Assembly (NCBI GenBank): GCA_965208395.1
Contig: CBDBON010000003.1
Span: forward strand, 434,001 to 498,000
Length of the DNA: 64,000 bases
Direction of reading: 5' to 3'
From: CBDBON01 sp965208395
GTDB lineage: Bacteria > Chloroflexota > Dehalococcoidia > Lucifugimonadales > CBDBON01
Positions 26,693 through 34,666 of the stretch are shown here, one piece after another (positions within the stretch are counted from its first letter, which is position 1; each line of letters begins with the position of its first letter). The translations under genes and the position numbers were made by a program. The notes beneath the pieces are model-generated. The model had not been told where the DNA came from. It made no database searches and worked only from the letters and a program-made list of their open reading frames with translations.

Positions 26693-26896
26693 ATGAAGAC
26701 AGGCATCCATCCCAAGTACCACGCCGAGGCGGTCGTTACCTGCTCCTGCGGAGACTCGTACACCACCGGCTCCACCAAACCGAAGCTGCACGTCGAGATA
26801 TGCAGCCAGTGCCATCCCTTCTTCACGGGAGAGCAGCGCATCGTAGACACCGAAGGAAGGGTGGAAAGGCTCAAGCGACGTTTCAGACTCGAATAG
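26693..26896 (+). CDS. rpmE: 50S ribosomal protein L31 (zinc-binding type)
   Basis: A 67-residue L31. CSCG and CSQCHPFFTG carry the four Cys of the zinc-containing form, so zinc is not spared here. The frame is open upstream, but the extra residues overlap rpmA; ATG 26693 gives the family start MKTGIHPKY. An intrinsic terminator follows. Confidence 0.97.
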   Translation: MKTGIHPKYHAEAVVTCSCGDSYTTGSTKPKLHVEICSQCHPFFTGEQRIVDTEGRVERLKRRFRLE

Positions 26897-26923
26897 CTCA
26901 GGCCGTCGGCACATCCTTCGTCG

Positions 26924-26960
26924 AAGGGGGTGAGACTCAGGGTCGTCACCCCTTTCTTTT
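26924..26960 (+). terminator. Intrinsic terminator after rpmE
   Basis: AAGGGGGTGA (from 26924) pairs with TCACCCCTT (26946-26954) around a 12-nt loop with one bulged G, followed by TTTCTTTT. It ends the ribosomal-protein operon. Confidence 0.8.
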
Positions 26961-27020
26961 GGAGCCCGCTGTGATGCAGTCCCCTCCCTCCTTACACAAC
27001 CGCGCCGGTCGTTGGTAACG

Positions 27021-27914
27021 ATGTCCCAGCAACACACCTACGGCGGCCAAGCTGTGATCGAAGGGGTGATGATACGCGGCCGGCGCCACATGTCTGTGGC
27101 GGTTCGGCGCCCGGACAGGACTATCGCCCACCTGTGCAGACCGCTCAATCCGGTATATACCGGACGGCTGAGGAAGCTCTTCCTCGTCAGGGGCGTCATA
27201 GCCCTCGCGGAAACTCTGACACTCGGTATGCGGGCGCTCACCTACTCCGCGAACGTCGCCGCGGAGGCGGAGGGTGAAGATCTGGGACGGGGCGCCATCG
27301 CCGGGATGGTCGCCATCTCCCTGACCATCGCCATCGCAGTCTTTTTCATCGGGCCGGTCCTGGCCAGCAGAAGCCTCGAGCAGGCGGTAGGATCCGACCT
27401 CGCCGCGAATGCGATCGAGGGGGCCATCCGGCTCGCAGCGTTTATAGGGTACCTCGCGCTCATCGGCCGGATGTCCGACATACGGCGCGTCTTCATGTAC
27501 CACGGCGCCGAGCACATGACCGTCCACGCCAGCGAGAGGGGCGACCCTCTGGAGGTTGGTGCCGTGCGCCGGTACTCGCCCGAACACCCACGCTGCGGCA
27601 CCGCTTTCCTCCTCGTAGTCGTCGTAGTCTCCGTCGTTGCCTTCGTCTTCGTGGGAAGGGAGCCGCTCTGGTGGCTCATCGCCTCGCGGGTGGTGCTCGT
27701 TCCATTCATCGCAGCCGCCAGCTACGAGCTGATACGGCTGAGTGGCCGACACCAGAATAACCCGCTCGTCCGGATCGTGACCGGGCCCAGCCTGGCTCTT
27801 CAGAAGCTGACCACCCGCCAGCCCGACGACGACCAGATCGAGGTCGCCATAGAGGCAATGACCCTGGCGATCCAAGCGGACGAGGAAGAGGAGTCGGCGA
27901 CAGTTCCCGCCTAG
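27021..27914 (+). CDS. DUF1385 membrane protein
   Basis: A protein of about 297 residues. YGGQAVIEGVMIRG, YHGAEHM and HPRCGTAFLL are the DUF1385 signatures; the His and Cys of these motifs suggest a metal or catalytic role that is unknown. About four membrane helices are predicted. The gene often sits between rpmE and prfA in bacteria, as it does next to rpmE here; prfA is absent. ATG 27021 was chosen over TTG 27012; neither has a clear ribosome site. Confidence 0.85.
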   Translation: MSQQHTYGGQAVIEGVMIRGRRHMSVAVRRPDRTIAHLCRPLNPVYTGRLRKLFLVRGVIALAETLTLGMRALTYSANVAAEAEGEDLGRGAIAGMVAISLTIAIAVFFIGPVLASRSLEQAVGSDLAANAIEGAIRLAAFIGYLALIGRMSDIRRVFMYHGAEHMTVHASERGDPLEVGAVRRYSPEHPRCGTAFLLVVVVVSVVAFVFVGREPLWWLIASRVVLVPFIAAASYELIRLSGRHQNNPLVRIVTGPSLALQKLTTRQPDDDQIEVAIEAMTLAIQADEEEESATVPA

Positions 27915-27920
27915 AGCCTC

Positions 27921-28541
27921 CTAGCCCCGCCGGTCACGCAGCTCTTCCCACACTTCCTTGGGGGTCGCGCCGGAGGCAGACAGGAGCATCAGGGTGTGGA
28001 ATATCAGATCAGCTGCCTCCTTCACCACCTGCTCACGGTCGCCCTTGACCCCGGCGATCGCTGCCTCACCCGCCTCCTCCACCACCTTCTGGCTGATCCT
28101 GTCGACGCCCTCATCGAAGAGCTCCGCCGTGTACGACCCGGCCGGACGCTCCCGCTTCCGGTCCTGTATGACGGAGAACAACTCCTCCAGCACTCCCGGC
28201 CCCTGATCGTGAGGCAGGAATTCGGGCATGCCATCCAGAGGCGTGAAAAAGCAGGTCGATTTCCCCGTGTGGCAGATCGGACCATCCGGAACCACGCTCA
28301 ACAGGATCGTATCTCCGTCGCAGTCCGCCACAGCGGACCTCACTCTCATGTAGTTACCGGAGACCTCACCCTTGTGCCACAGATCGGACCGCGAACGGCT
28401 GTAGAACCAGACCTCGCCTCCCTCCAACGTGCGCTTCAGAGAGCCTGGGCTCATGTAGCCCAGCATCAGCACCTCTCCGGTATCGACGTTCTGGGCGACC
28501 GCGGGCACCAGACCCCTCTCGTCCAGCTGTACCTCAACCAT
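27921..28541 (-). CDS. hisIE: HisIE: phosphoribosyl-AMP cyclohydrolase / phosphoribosyl-ATP pyrophosphatase
   Basis: A 206-residue fusion for steps 2 and 3 of histidine synthesis. The HisI part (about 1-105) shows WFYSRSRSDLWHKGEVSGN, DCDGD and the zinc Cys in ICHTGKSTC. The HisE part (about 115-206) shows RISQKVVEEAGEAAIAG and EAADLIFHTLMLL. Last gene of the minus-strand his group, 44 bp after hisF; convergent with DUF1385. Confidence 0.96.
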   Translation of the reverse strand: MVEVQLDERGLVPAVAQNVDTGEVLMLGYMSPGSLKRTLEGGEVWFYSRSRSDLWHKGEVSGNYMRVRSAVADCDGDTILLSVVPDGPICHTGKSTCFFTPLDGMPEFLPHDQGPGVLEELFSVIQDRKRERPAGSYTAELFDEGVDRISQKVVEEAGEAAIAGVKGDREQVVKEAADLIFHTLMLLSASGATPKEVWEELRDRRG

Positions 28542-28585
28542 GTCAGGCTCCTGTTGTATAGCTCCGCGACTGTGGGCCGGTCGTA

Positions 28586-29407
28586 CTATCCCTCCACCGG
28601 ACGCACCGGCACGCCCCGCTCGGCTAGATAGGCCTTGGCTTCGCGTATCCTGTACTTCCCGAAGTGGAATATGCTCGCAGCCAGCACCGCGTCGACGTAT
28701 GCGGCGTCGAGCACGTCATAGAGGTGATTCAGCCCGCCGGCGCCTCCGCTTGCTATCACCGGGATGGACACCTCGTCGGTTATCGAGCGAAGCATCTCCA
28801 GATCGTACCCCGTCTGCTGTCCGTCCGTATCCATGCTCGTGACCAGCAGCTCACCTGCTCCAAGCTCCGCCGCGCGGGCAGCCCACCTTACGGCGTCGAT
28901 GCCCTTGGGCGTGCGTCCGCCGTGTGTGTAGACCTCCCAACGGGAGTCCGAACCGAGTGAGATCCCCGGCTCGACCCCATCAGCCGCGCCGCTAGGAGAT
29001 ACTACCCTCTTCGCATCGATTGCGACCACGATGCACTGGGACCCGAAGAGGGCCGCTGCTTCCGCAATGAGGTCCTGCCTGTCGACCGCCGCAGTATTCA
29101 GCGACACCTTGTCCGCTCCCGCCTCCAGCATCCGCCGCACGTCACTCACCCGGCCGAGTCCGCCGCCAACGGTGAGAGGAATGAACACCTGCTCCGACAC
29201 CGCCTTGACCACATCGATCATGATGTCCCGGCGGTCCGAGCTGGCGGTGATGTCCAGAAAAACGAGCTCGTCCGCCCCCTCCTGATCGTAGAATGCGGCC
29301 ATCTCGGCAGGGTCGCCCGCGTCGCGAAGATCGAGAAAGCTGACGCCCTTCACGACGCGGCCGCGGTCGATATCCAGGCATGGGATTATGCGCTTGGTCA
29401 GCAACAC
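28586..29407 (-). CDS. hisF: Imidazole glycerol phosphate synthase cyclase subunit HisF
   Basis: A 273-residue TIM barrel that joins with HisH. KRIIPCLDIDRGRVVKG holds the first catalytic Asp, and AIDAKR the second. Phosphate loops TVGGGLGRV and IASGGAGG are present. The GTG start overlaps hisA by 10 bp. Confidence 0.97.
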   Translation of the reverse strand: MLLTKRIIPCLDIDRGRVVKGVSFLDLRDAGDPAEMAAFYDQEGADELVFLDITASSDRRDIMIDVVKAVSEQVFIPLTVGGGLGRVSDVRRMLEAGADKVSLNTAAVDRQDLIAEAAALFGSQCIVVAIDAKRVVSPSGAADGVEPGISLGSDSRWEVYTHGGRTPKGIDAVRWAARAAELGAGELLVTSMDTDGQQTGYDLEMLRSITDEVSIPVIASGGAGGLNHLYDVLDAAYVDAVLAASIFHFGKYRIREAKAYLAERGVPVRPVEG

Positions 29408-30132
29408 CTCTTCTCCGATAGTGTGCGAAGCGCAGCGCCCACGTCCACGTCGCCGGTGTACGCCGCTCGTCCCACAATTGCCCCCTCCACGCCCATCTCA
29501 TCGAGCGTCAGGAGATGCGACAGAGACGAGACCCCGCCTGCCGCAAGCAGCGCCACGTGGGCCTCGCGCATCAGCGCCCTGATCGCCCCGAAGTTGGGTT
29601 CGGTCAAGGTGCCGTCCCGGTCGATGTCGGTATACATCACTCTCTCCACACCGCCGTCCGCCATCCGACGCACCAGGTCGGAAACCGACACTCCGGCGCC
29701 CTCCGTCCATCCCCTCACCGCGACGTGTCCATCCCTCGCGTCCACACTCACCACCACGGAGGAGGCTCCCTCCGTTCGGCAGACCGCTTCCACGATCTCC
29801 GGCGCCTCGATAGCCACGGTCCCGAATATGACCCTGTCCACCCCCATCGCGAGCGCTTCGCGTGCAACGTCGGCAGTCCGCATCCCGCCGCCTAGCTGCA
29901 CCGGGATTGGCACGGCGTCCACGATCTGCCGTACCACGTCCAGATTGGCCGGCGCTCCTGCTCTCGCCCCGTCCAGGTCGACGACGTGCAGTCGCTTGAC
30001 GCCCAGAGACGCCCACCGTGCCGCAGCCTCCGCGGGATCGTCCGAGTAGACCGTCTCACGAGCATAGTCGCCCTGGTAGAGGCGCACACACCGTCCGTCC
30101 AGCACGTCGACGGCTGGGATCAGCTCCATCAT
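29398..30132 (-). CDS. hisA: ProFAR isomerase HisA
   Basis: A 244-residue TIM barrel. AVDVLDGRCVRLYQGDY holds the N-terminal catalytic Asp, GGGMRT a phosphate loop, and YTDIDRDGTL the second catalytic Asp region. A PriA-type dual function with TrpF is unlikely because a separate trpF exists at 47.3 kb. Overlaps hisH by 4 bp. Confidence 0.96.
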   Translation of the reverse strand: MMELIPAVDVLDGRCVRLYQGDYARETVYSDDPAEAAARWASLGVKRLHVVDLDGARAGAPANLDVVRQIVDAVPIPVQLGGGMRTADVAREALAMGVDRVIFGTVAIEAPEIVEAVCRTEGASSVVVSVDARDGHVAVRGWTEGAGVSVSDLVRRMADGGVERVMYTDIDRDGTLTEPNFGAIRALMREAHVALLAAGGVSSLSHLLTLDEMGVEGAIVGRAAYTGDVDVGAALRTLSEKRCC

Positions 30133-30761
30133 GCCGCCGACCCGGCAGTGTTGACCATGTCGATGAAGGAGGCATACAGCCTGAGCCCGGTCTCTCCGCT
30201 CTTCTCCGGATGGAACTGGACTGCCACCAGGTTGTCACGCGCCACCGCGCTCGTGAACCGGAGACCGTACGTCGACGTCCCGGCCACAACCGTACTATCC
30301 TCCGGGTCGGCGTAGTAGCTGTGCACAAAGTAGAAGTATGAGCCGTCGGGCACCCCGCTGAATATCGGATGCGGGCTCAGGAGCTCCACGCTGTTCCACC
30401 CCATTTGAGGTATCTTCACTGTGCTGGGAAGACGCCGCACCCTTCCCGGGAGCACGCCGAGACACGCCTCGTCATGCTCGTCCGACCCCTCCAGCAAGAG
30501 CTGAAGCCCAAGGCACACCCCGAGAAACGGTCGGCCATCCCCGATGTATCTCTTGATCGGCTCCGCCAACTCTCTCGCCTCGAGATTCCTCATCGCCGGT
30601 CCGGCGGCCCCCTGTCCCGGGAAGACGACGCCGTCCGCCTCCTCAATATCCTTCGGATCGGAGCTAATCACCGGACGGACGCCGAACCTCTCCAACGCCT
30701 TCTGCACGCTTCGCAGGTTTCCCGCCTGATAGTCGACTATCGTGATCCTAGCGTCGCTCAC
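30129..30761 (-). CDS. hisH: Imidazole glycerol phosphate synthase glutaminase subunit HisH
   Basis: A 210-residue class I glutaminase. The nucleophile Cys lies in FLGVCLGLQLL and the catalytic His-Glu in VQFHPEKSGETG. It feeds ammonia to HisF. It overlaps the upstream adenosyltransferase by 14 bp. Confidence 0.96.
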   Translation of the reverse strand: MSDARITIVDYQAGNLRSVQKALERFGVRPVISSDPKDIEEADGVVFPGQGAAGPAMRNLEARELAEPIKRYIGDGRPFLGVCLGLQLLLEGSDEHDEACLGVLPGRVRRLPSTVKIPQMGWNSVELLSPHPIFSGVPDGSYFYFVHSYYADPEDSTVVAGTSTYGLRFTSAVARDNLVAVQFHPEKSGETGLRLYASFIDMVNTAGSAA

Positions 30762-31326
30762 CGCACTCTACTCCGCCGTCGCCGGTCAGCACCTCGAACG
30801 GCAGCTTCCTGTCCTCGAACCTGGCCAGCATGAACAGCAGGTCGGAGAGACGGTTGATATACCGAAGCACCTCGGCGTTCACCAGCATCCCCTCCTGCTG
30901 GAGCTCCACCACCCTGCGCTCTCCTGTCCTCAGCAGGCTGCGCGCCAGGTCCAACGCAGCCGACGCAGCCGACGCCCCCGGAACGATGAAGGCGGGCGGC
31001 AGCTCCACCTGGGCGGCGAGCTCGTCTATGAACCCCTCCAGCCGATCGACCATCTCCGCCGTCACCACGTCGAAGTTCGCGATCAGATGCTCGTACCTCT
31101 CCACCGCGGTGGCAAGCTCGGCGCCCACGGTGAACATCTCCCTCTGGACCTGAAGCAGGATCTGGCGCACACGCTCGTCCTGCGACATCGCACGGGCCAG
31201 CCCCATCGCGGAGACGGCCTGATCGGTCGCGCCGTACGCCTCACATCTCGGGTCCGCCTTCGACACGCGTCCCCCAAACAGTAGTCCCGTCTCGCCGGTA
31301 TCGCCCGATCTCGTGTAGACGCGCAT
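30748..31326 (-). CDS. Cob(I)alamin adenosyltransferase, PduO type
   Basis: A 192-residue helical-bundle enzyme that makes adenosylcobalamin from ATP and cobalamin. VYTRSGDTGETGLLFGGRVSK is the ATP-binding N-terminus; LDLARSLLRTGERRVV and YINRLSDLLFMLAR are the remaining family motifs. Its link to the his genes is by overlap only, and no B12 riboswitch was seen upstream. It implies use of adenosylcobalamin-dependent enzymes elsewhere. Confidence 0.93.
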   Translation of the reverse strand: MRVYTRSGDTGETGLLFGGRVSKADPRCEAYGATDQAVSAMGLARAMSQDERVRQILLQVQREMFTVGAELATAVERYEHLIANFDVVTAEMVDRLEGFIDELAAQVELPPAFIVPGASAASAALDLARSLLRTGERRVVELQQEGMLVNAEVLRYINRLSDLLFMLARFEDRKLPFEVLTGDGGVECGERR

Positions 31327-31402
31327 GAATGGTAACCTCCGGCGCGAATTGATTATACCAACTGCCGGCGCCTGCCCACACGACGGCGAGTCTCAGCATA
31401 AA

Positions 31403-31430
31403 AGCGGCCCGGCGAAATCGCCGGGCCGCT
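31403..31430 (-). terminator. Intrinsic terminator of hsp20
   Basis: A perfect 12-bp GC-rich stem (31403-31414 and 31419-31430) with a 4-nt loop; on the minus strand it runs into TTTTATG, so it ends hsp20 transcription. Confidence 0.8.
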
Positions 31431-31456
31431 GGGAAGACCGGAGGCGAGCGAAGCGG

Positions 31457-31885
31457 CTAGGCCGCCTTGACCTCGAGGCGCTTGGGCCTCTTCGACTCCA
31501 GCTTCGGGAAGCTGATCGTTACCACGCCGTTCTCGTACTTCGGCTCGGCCTTTTCCGCGTCGACGTAATCCGGCAGCCTCAGTCGCCGGCCGAATCTGCC
31601 GCTCCGTCGCTCTCGGAGCAGATAGCGGGTGTCATTCTCCTCGCTATCCGAGGACGCTTCGCCGCTGATCGACAGAACGCCGTCCTCCACCGTCACCTCT
31701 ATGTCCTCGGGTGCTACGCCGGGCAGAGAGGCCTTCACCACCACTTCGTTACCCTCACGCACGACGTCTATCGGCGCAGACCAGTGCTGTGAGCCGCCCT
31801 GAATGGCTGGAAGACTCCACAGCCTATTGAACAGCCGGTCCCTCCGGCGCGTCGCCACGAACGGATCCCATCGGTGCACTAGCAT
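31457..31885 (-). CDS. Small heat-shock protein Hsp20
   Basis: A 142-residue alpha-crystallin-domain holdase. The domain spans about 35-135: PIDVVREGNEVVVKASLPGV, the EVTVEDGVLSISGE strand pair and YENGVVTISFPK, which carries the A-x-x-x-x-G-V-L-like end motif as NGVVTI. A basic tail follows. AAGGAGG 8 nt before ATG 31885 fixes the start; an upstream in-frame ATG at 31930 is not needed. Divergent from dnaJ-hspR. Confidence 0.94.
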   Translation of the reverse strand: MLVHRWDPFVATRRRDRLFNRLWSLPAIQGGSQHWSAPIDVVREGNEVVVKASLPGVAPEDIEVTVEDGVLSISGEASSDSEENDTRYLLRERRSGRFGRRLRLPDYVDAEKAEPKYENGVVTISFPKLESKRPKRLEVKAA

Positions 31886-31921
31886 ATCGACAACCTCCTT
31901 ACAGTCTGCTATTACGTCCTG

Positions 31922-31942
31922 TGTGAGCATCTTCGCTGCTCA
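31922..31942. repeat. Inverted repeat at the hsp20 transcription start
   Basis: GTGAGCA (31922-31928) and TGCTCAC (31936-31942) are separated by 7 bp. It lies just after the predicted hsp20 -10 and could be an operator or a 5' mRNA hairpin. It does not match CIRCE or HAIR consensus. Confidence 0.4.
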
Positions 31943-31948
31943 CGAAAC

Positions 31949-31977
31949 GATTATATAGTTGCATGTATTCCAATGCA
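31949..31977 (-). promoter_or_regulatory. hsp20 promoter with overlapping TTGCAT-N8-ATGCAA operator
   Basis: On the minus strand TTGCAT (31972-31977) and TATAAT (31949-31954) are exactly 17 bp apart. A perfect inverted repeat TTGCAT-N8-ATGCAA (31958-31977) covers the -35 and half of the spacer, so a bound repressor would block polymerase. HspR, encoded two genes away, is a candidate, although the repeat is not its known HAIR site. Confidence 0.65.
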
Positions 31978-31984
31978 AGTCTCT

Positions 31985-31990
31985 TATACT
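31985..31990 (+). promoter_or_regulatory. Possible -10 box for dnaJ-hspR
   Basis: TATACT in a very AT-rich stretch facing dnaJ; no convincing -35 at standard distance. Confidence 0.25.
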
Positions 31991-32077
31991 ATTTACTATA
32001 TATCTCTTGCCTCAACCATTGACGGCTGATAAGATTGGTTATGGGTGCGCGACGAATCACGCAATGGTCTGATTCCG

Positions 32078-32929
32078 ATGAGCTACTACGATACCCTGGG
32101 AGTGTCCAGGGACGCCGACGAGACGGCAGTGCGCCAGGCATTTCGGCGCATGGCGCGGAAGTACCACCCCGACCTGAACCCGGGAGACGGGGACGCCGAG
32201 CGCCGCTTCAAGGAGATCAACGAGGCGTACGAGGTCCTGTCCGACCCCGAAAAGCGCGGCAAGTACGACCGCTTCGGAGACAACTGGAAGCATGCTGATG
32301 ACATGGGGGCCGGCTTCGGCAGCGGCGGCCCCTTCGAGTGGACGGTCACCCGTACCGGCGGTGAGAGCCCCTTCGGCAACGCGGACGACCTGCTGGGCCA
32401 ATTCTTCGGCGGAGGCCGCCGAAGAGGGTCGGCCCGCGTCGAGACCACAGTCGAGATAAGCCTCGAGGAGGCCTTCCACGGCGCCAAACGGCTGGTCACC
32501 TACACGGCCCATGGCAGATCACGCCGTCTCGAAGTGTCTATACCGCCCGGCGTGGACAACGGCTCGACGGTCCGGATCTCGCCTGATCCCGGCCAGCAGA
32601 TCCTGATCAAGATCGTTCTCACACGTCATCCCCAGCTCGAGCGCAAGGGTAACGACCTCTATCTCGAGCTGCCGATACCGGTCGAAGACGCCATCCTCGG
32701 CGCTGAGATCGACGTCCCTACACTGACCGGCAAAGTGCGCCTGACCGTACCGGCAGAGAGCCAGAACGGCCAGCGTGTGCGGCTGACCGGACAGGGTATG
32801 CCGAGCAGACGCTCGCCAAGTACGCGCGGCGATCTCTACGTCGTACTGCGCCCGACGATGCCGAAGGACCTCACCGAGGAGGAGAGGAAGCTTGTGCAGC
32901 GGCTCAGAGAGCTTAGGCGGACCGAGTAG
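32078..32929 (+). CDS. DnaJ/CbpA-type co-chaperone without zinc finger
   Basis: A 283-residue class II J protein. The J domain occupies 1-65 with HPD at 30-32; a Gly-rich segment follows (about 80-120), then two C-terminal substrate-binding subdomains (RLEVSIPPGVDNGSTVRIS; GDLYVVLRPTMP). No CxxCxGxG zinc repeats are present, so it is CbpA-like. An in-frame GTG at 32045 would add 11 residues; ATG 32078 gives the usual start MSYYDTLGV. dnaK is not in the window. Confidence 0.92.
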   Translation: MSYYDTLGVSRDADETAVRQAFRRMARKYHPDLNPGDGDAERRFKEINEAYEVLSDPEKRGKYDRFGDNWKHADDMGAGFGSGGPFEWTVTRTGGESPFGNADDLLGQFFGGGRRRGSARVETTVEISLEEAFHGAKRLVTYTAHGRSRRLEVSIPPGVDNGSTVRISPDPGQQILIKIVLTRHPQLERKGNDLYLELPIPVEDAILGAEIDVPTLTGKVRLTVPAESQNGQRVRLTGQGMPSRRSPSTRGDLYVVLRPTMPKDLTEEERKLVQRLRELRRTE

Positions 32930-32935
32930 GACCGT

Positions 32936-33265
32936 ATGGCGGCACACGAGATCTTCGGCCACGACGAGCCCGTCTTCATCATCAGCGTCGCCGCGCGGAT
33001 GCTGGGTGTGCGCACTCAGACTCTGAGGTACTATGAACGGCTCGGGCTGATAGAGCCGGCCCGCTCCGGCGGCAACCAGCGCGTCTACTCCCGGCGGGAC
33101 ATCGAGAAGGTCCAGCGGATCCGGCGCCTGATGGACGACCTCGGCGTCAACCTCGCCGGCGTCGAGGTGCTCCTGCGTCTCCTCGATCGTCTCCAGGCCG
33201 CAGAGGCTGAGATAGAGCGTCTCGCCACAGAGAACCGCCGGCTCCGCAGGCGGCCGAAAGTCTGA
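32936..33265 (+). CDS. hspR: HspR-like MerR-family heat-shock repressor
   Basis: A 109-residue protein with a MerR winged-helix: FIISVAARMLGVRTQTLRYYERLGLIEPARS, then a coiled-coil dimer helix rich in Leu and Arg. HspR proteins repress dnaK-dnaJ-type operons and are held active by DnaK. It is 6 bp after dnaJ, the usual partner arrangement, and could also control the divergent hsp20. Confidence 0.85.
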   Translation: MAAHEIFGHDEPVFIISVAARMLGVRTQTLRYYERLGLIEPARSGGNQRVYSRRDIEKVQRIRRLMDDLGVNLAGVEVLLRLLDRLQAAEAEIERLATENRRLRRRPKV

Positions 33266-33352
33266 CCGCTACGTGCCGCCGGCATGTTGCGGCTGTATAC
33301 GGCCCGGTATTAAGATACGCCCGGGACTGTTCTCACCATCACACTGTCCAAA

Positions 33353-34651
33353 TTGACCAATCAAGACCGCTTCACACTGATCAGGGCTGGCCGGCTGCTG
33401 GACTGCACCGGCGGGCCTGCCATCATGAACGGCGCCGTCCTCATAGAGGGGTCCAGAATACGCGCCGTTGGACGTCAGACCGACATCGCCGCGCCGGAGG
33501 GCGCTCCGGTCCGCATCTACGACTACCCGGACAAGACCGTCATGCCCGGGATGGTCGACTGTCACACTCACCACAACGGCTTCGGCGACGGCCGTCTCGG
33601 CGACGAGCTTGCCACCCTGCCGGACGAGATCCTCACGCTCCAGTCGGCGCGGAACGCCCGTACAAGCCTCTTTACAGGCGTCACCACCATCCGCGAGAAC
33701 GGGCCCAAGAACTCCACGATGTTCCGGCTCCGGGACGCGGTCGACGAGGGTATCCTGCCGGGGCCCCGTATGGTGCTCTGCGGACGGCCCGTCTCCATCA
33801 TAGGCGGGCACATGGGATACTTCGGCTCCGAAGTCACGGGCCCGACGGAGGCTCGCGCCACCACCCGGCAGCTCATAAAGGAGGGCGCCGACTATATCAA
33901 GATAACCGCCACCGGCGGCAGCACGACAACCTCATTCCCGCTTCGACCATCCTTCAACGTCGACGAGCTCTGCGCCATAACCGAAGAGGCTCGGAAGTTC
34001 GGGAAGCTGACAGCCACGCACTGCGTCTCCACCCAGGGTATTGTCAACTCGCTCGACGCCGGCGTCGACATGATTATCCACTGCATCTACAAGGACAGCG
34101 ATGGCGGCAGCGAGTTCAGACCGGACGTCGCCGAGCGCATCGGAGAGCAGGGAGCTTTCGTCAACCCTACCCTGCACGTCACGCGCTCGGGCCTCTGGAC
34201 GCTCCTCTCGCAGCGCGAGCGCGAGGGGCCGAGCTGGGCCCTCGACGCGGCTATCGACGAAGACCGGCGTGAGCTGGACACACGGCTCGACCACTGCAGG
34301 CGCATGATCGAGATGGGCCTGAAGGTCATCACCGGCTCCGACTCATCGTGGAGCAACTATAAGCTGGGCAACACCGTCTACGAGGCCGAATGTCTCGTAG
34401 TCTCAGGATACACCCCGGCCGAGGGCGTGCTCTCCGTCACCCGGGACGCCGCCAAGGCGCTGGACGTCGACGACCGCGTCGGCACACTCGAACCCGGAAA
34501 AGAGGCCGACATCATCGTCGTGGACGGCGACCCCACGGAACGGATAGAGGCGCTCTGGGAGGTCCGGGATGTCTTCTTCGCCGGCCTCCCGATAGACCGC
34601 GGGTCCAAAGCCTCTCTGGCCGCCACCCGGCAGCCGAGGCCGAGCCCGTAG
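33353..34651 (+). CDS. Amidohydrolase family protein, first of a tandem pair
   Basis: A 432-residue metal-dependent hydrolase of the imidazolonepropionase/prolidase-like branch. Metal ligands are visible: H71 and H73 (DCHTHH), probable carboxylated K183 (YIKITATGG), H223 (ATHC), H243 (IHC) and D330 (TGSDSS). The substrate is unknown; a C-N bond in an amide or cyclic compound is expected. The start is TTG 33353 without a clear ribosome site. Similar over its whole length to the next gene, so a tandem duplication. Confidence 0.85.
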   Translation: MTNQDRFTLIRAGRLLDCTGGPAIMNGAVLIEGSRIRAVGRQTDIAAPEGAPVRIYDYPDKTVMPGMVDCHTHHNGFGDGRLGDELATLPDEILTLQSARNARTSLFTGVTTIRENGPKNSTMFRLRDAVDEGILPGPRMVLCGRPVSIIGGHMGYFGSEVTGPTEARATTRQLIKEGADYIKITATGGSTTTSFPLRPSFNVDELCAITEEARKFGKLTATHCVSTQGIVNSLDAGVDMIIHCIYKDSDGGSEFRPDVAERIGEQGAFVNPTLHVTRSGLWTLLSQREREGPSWALDAAIDEDRRELDTRLDHCRRMIEMGLKVITGSDSSWSNYKLGNTVYEAECLVVSGYTPAEGVLSVTRDAAKALDVDDRVGTLEPGKEADIIVVDGDPTERIEALWEVRDVFFAGLPIDRGSKASLAATRQPRPSP

Positions 34652-34666
34652 ACACAGGAGATCGAC

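Noticed and set aside
31886..32044. CIRCE or HAIR heat-shock operators
   Set aside because: The inverted repeats seen do not match TTAGCACTC-N9-GAGTGCTAA or CTTGAGT-N7-ACTCAAG.
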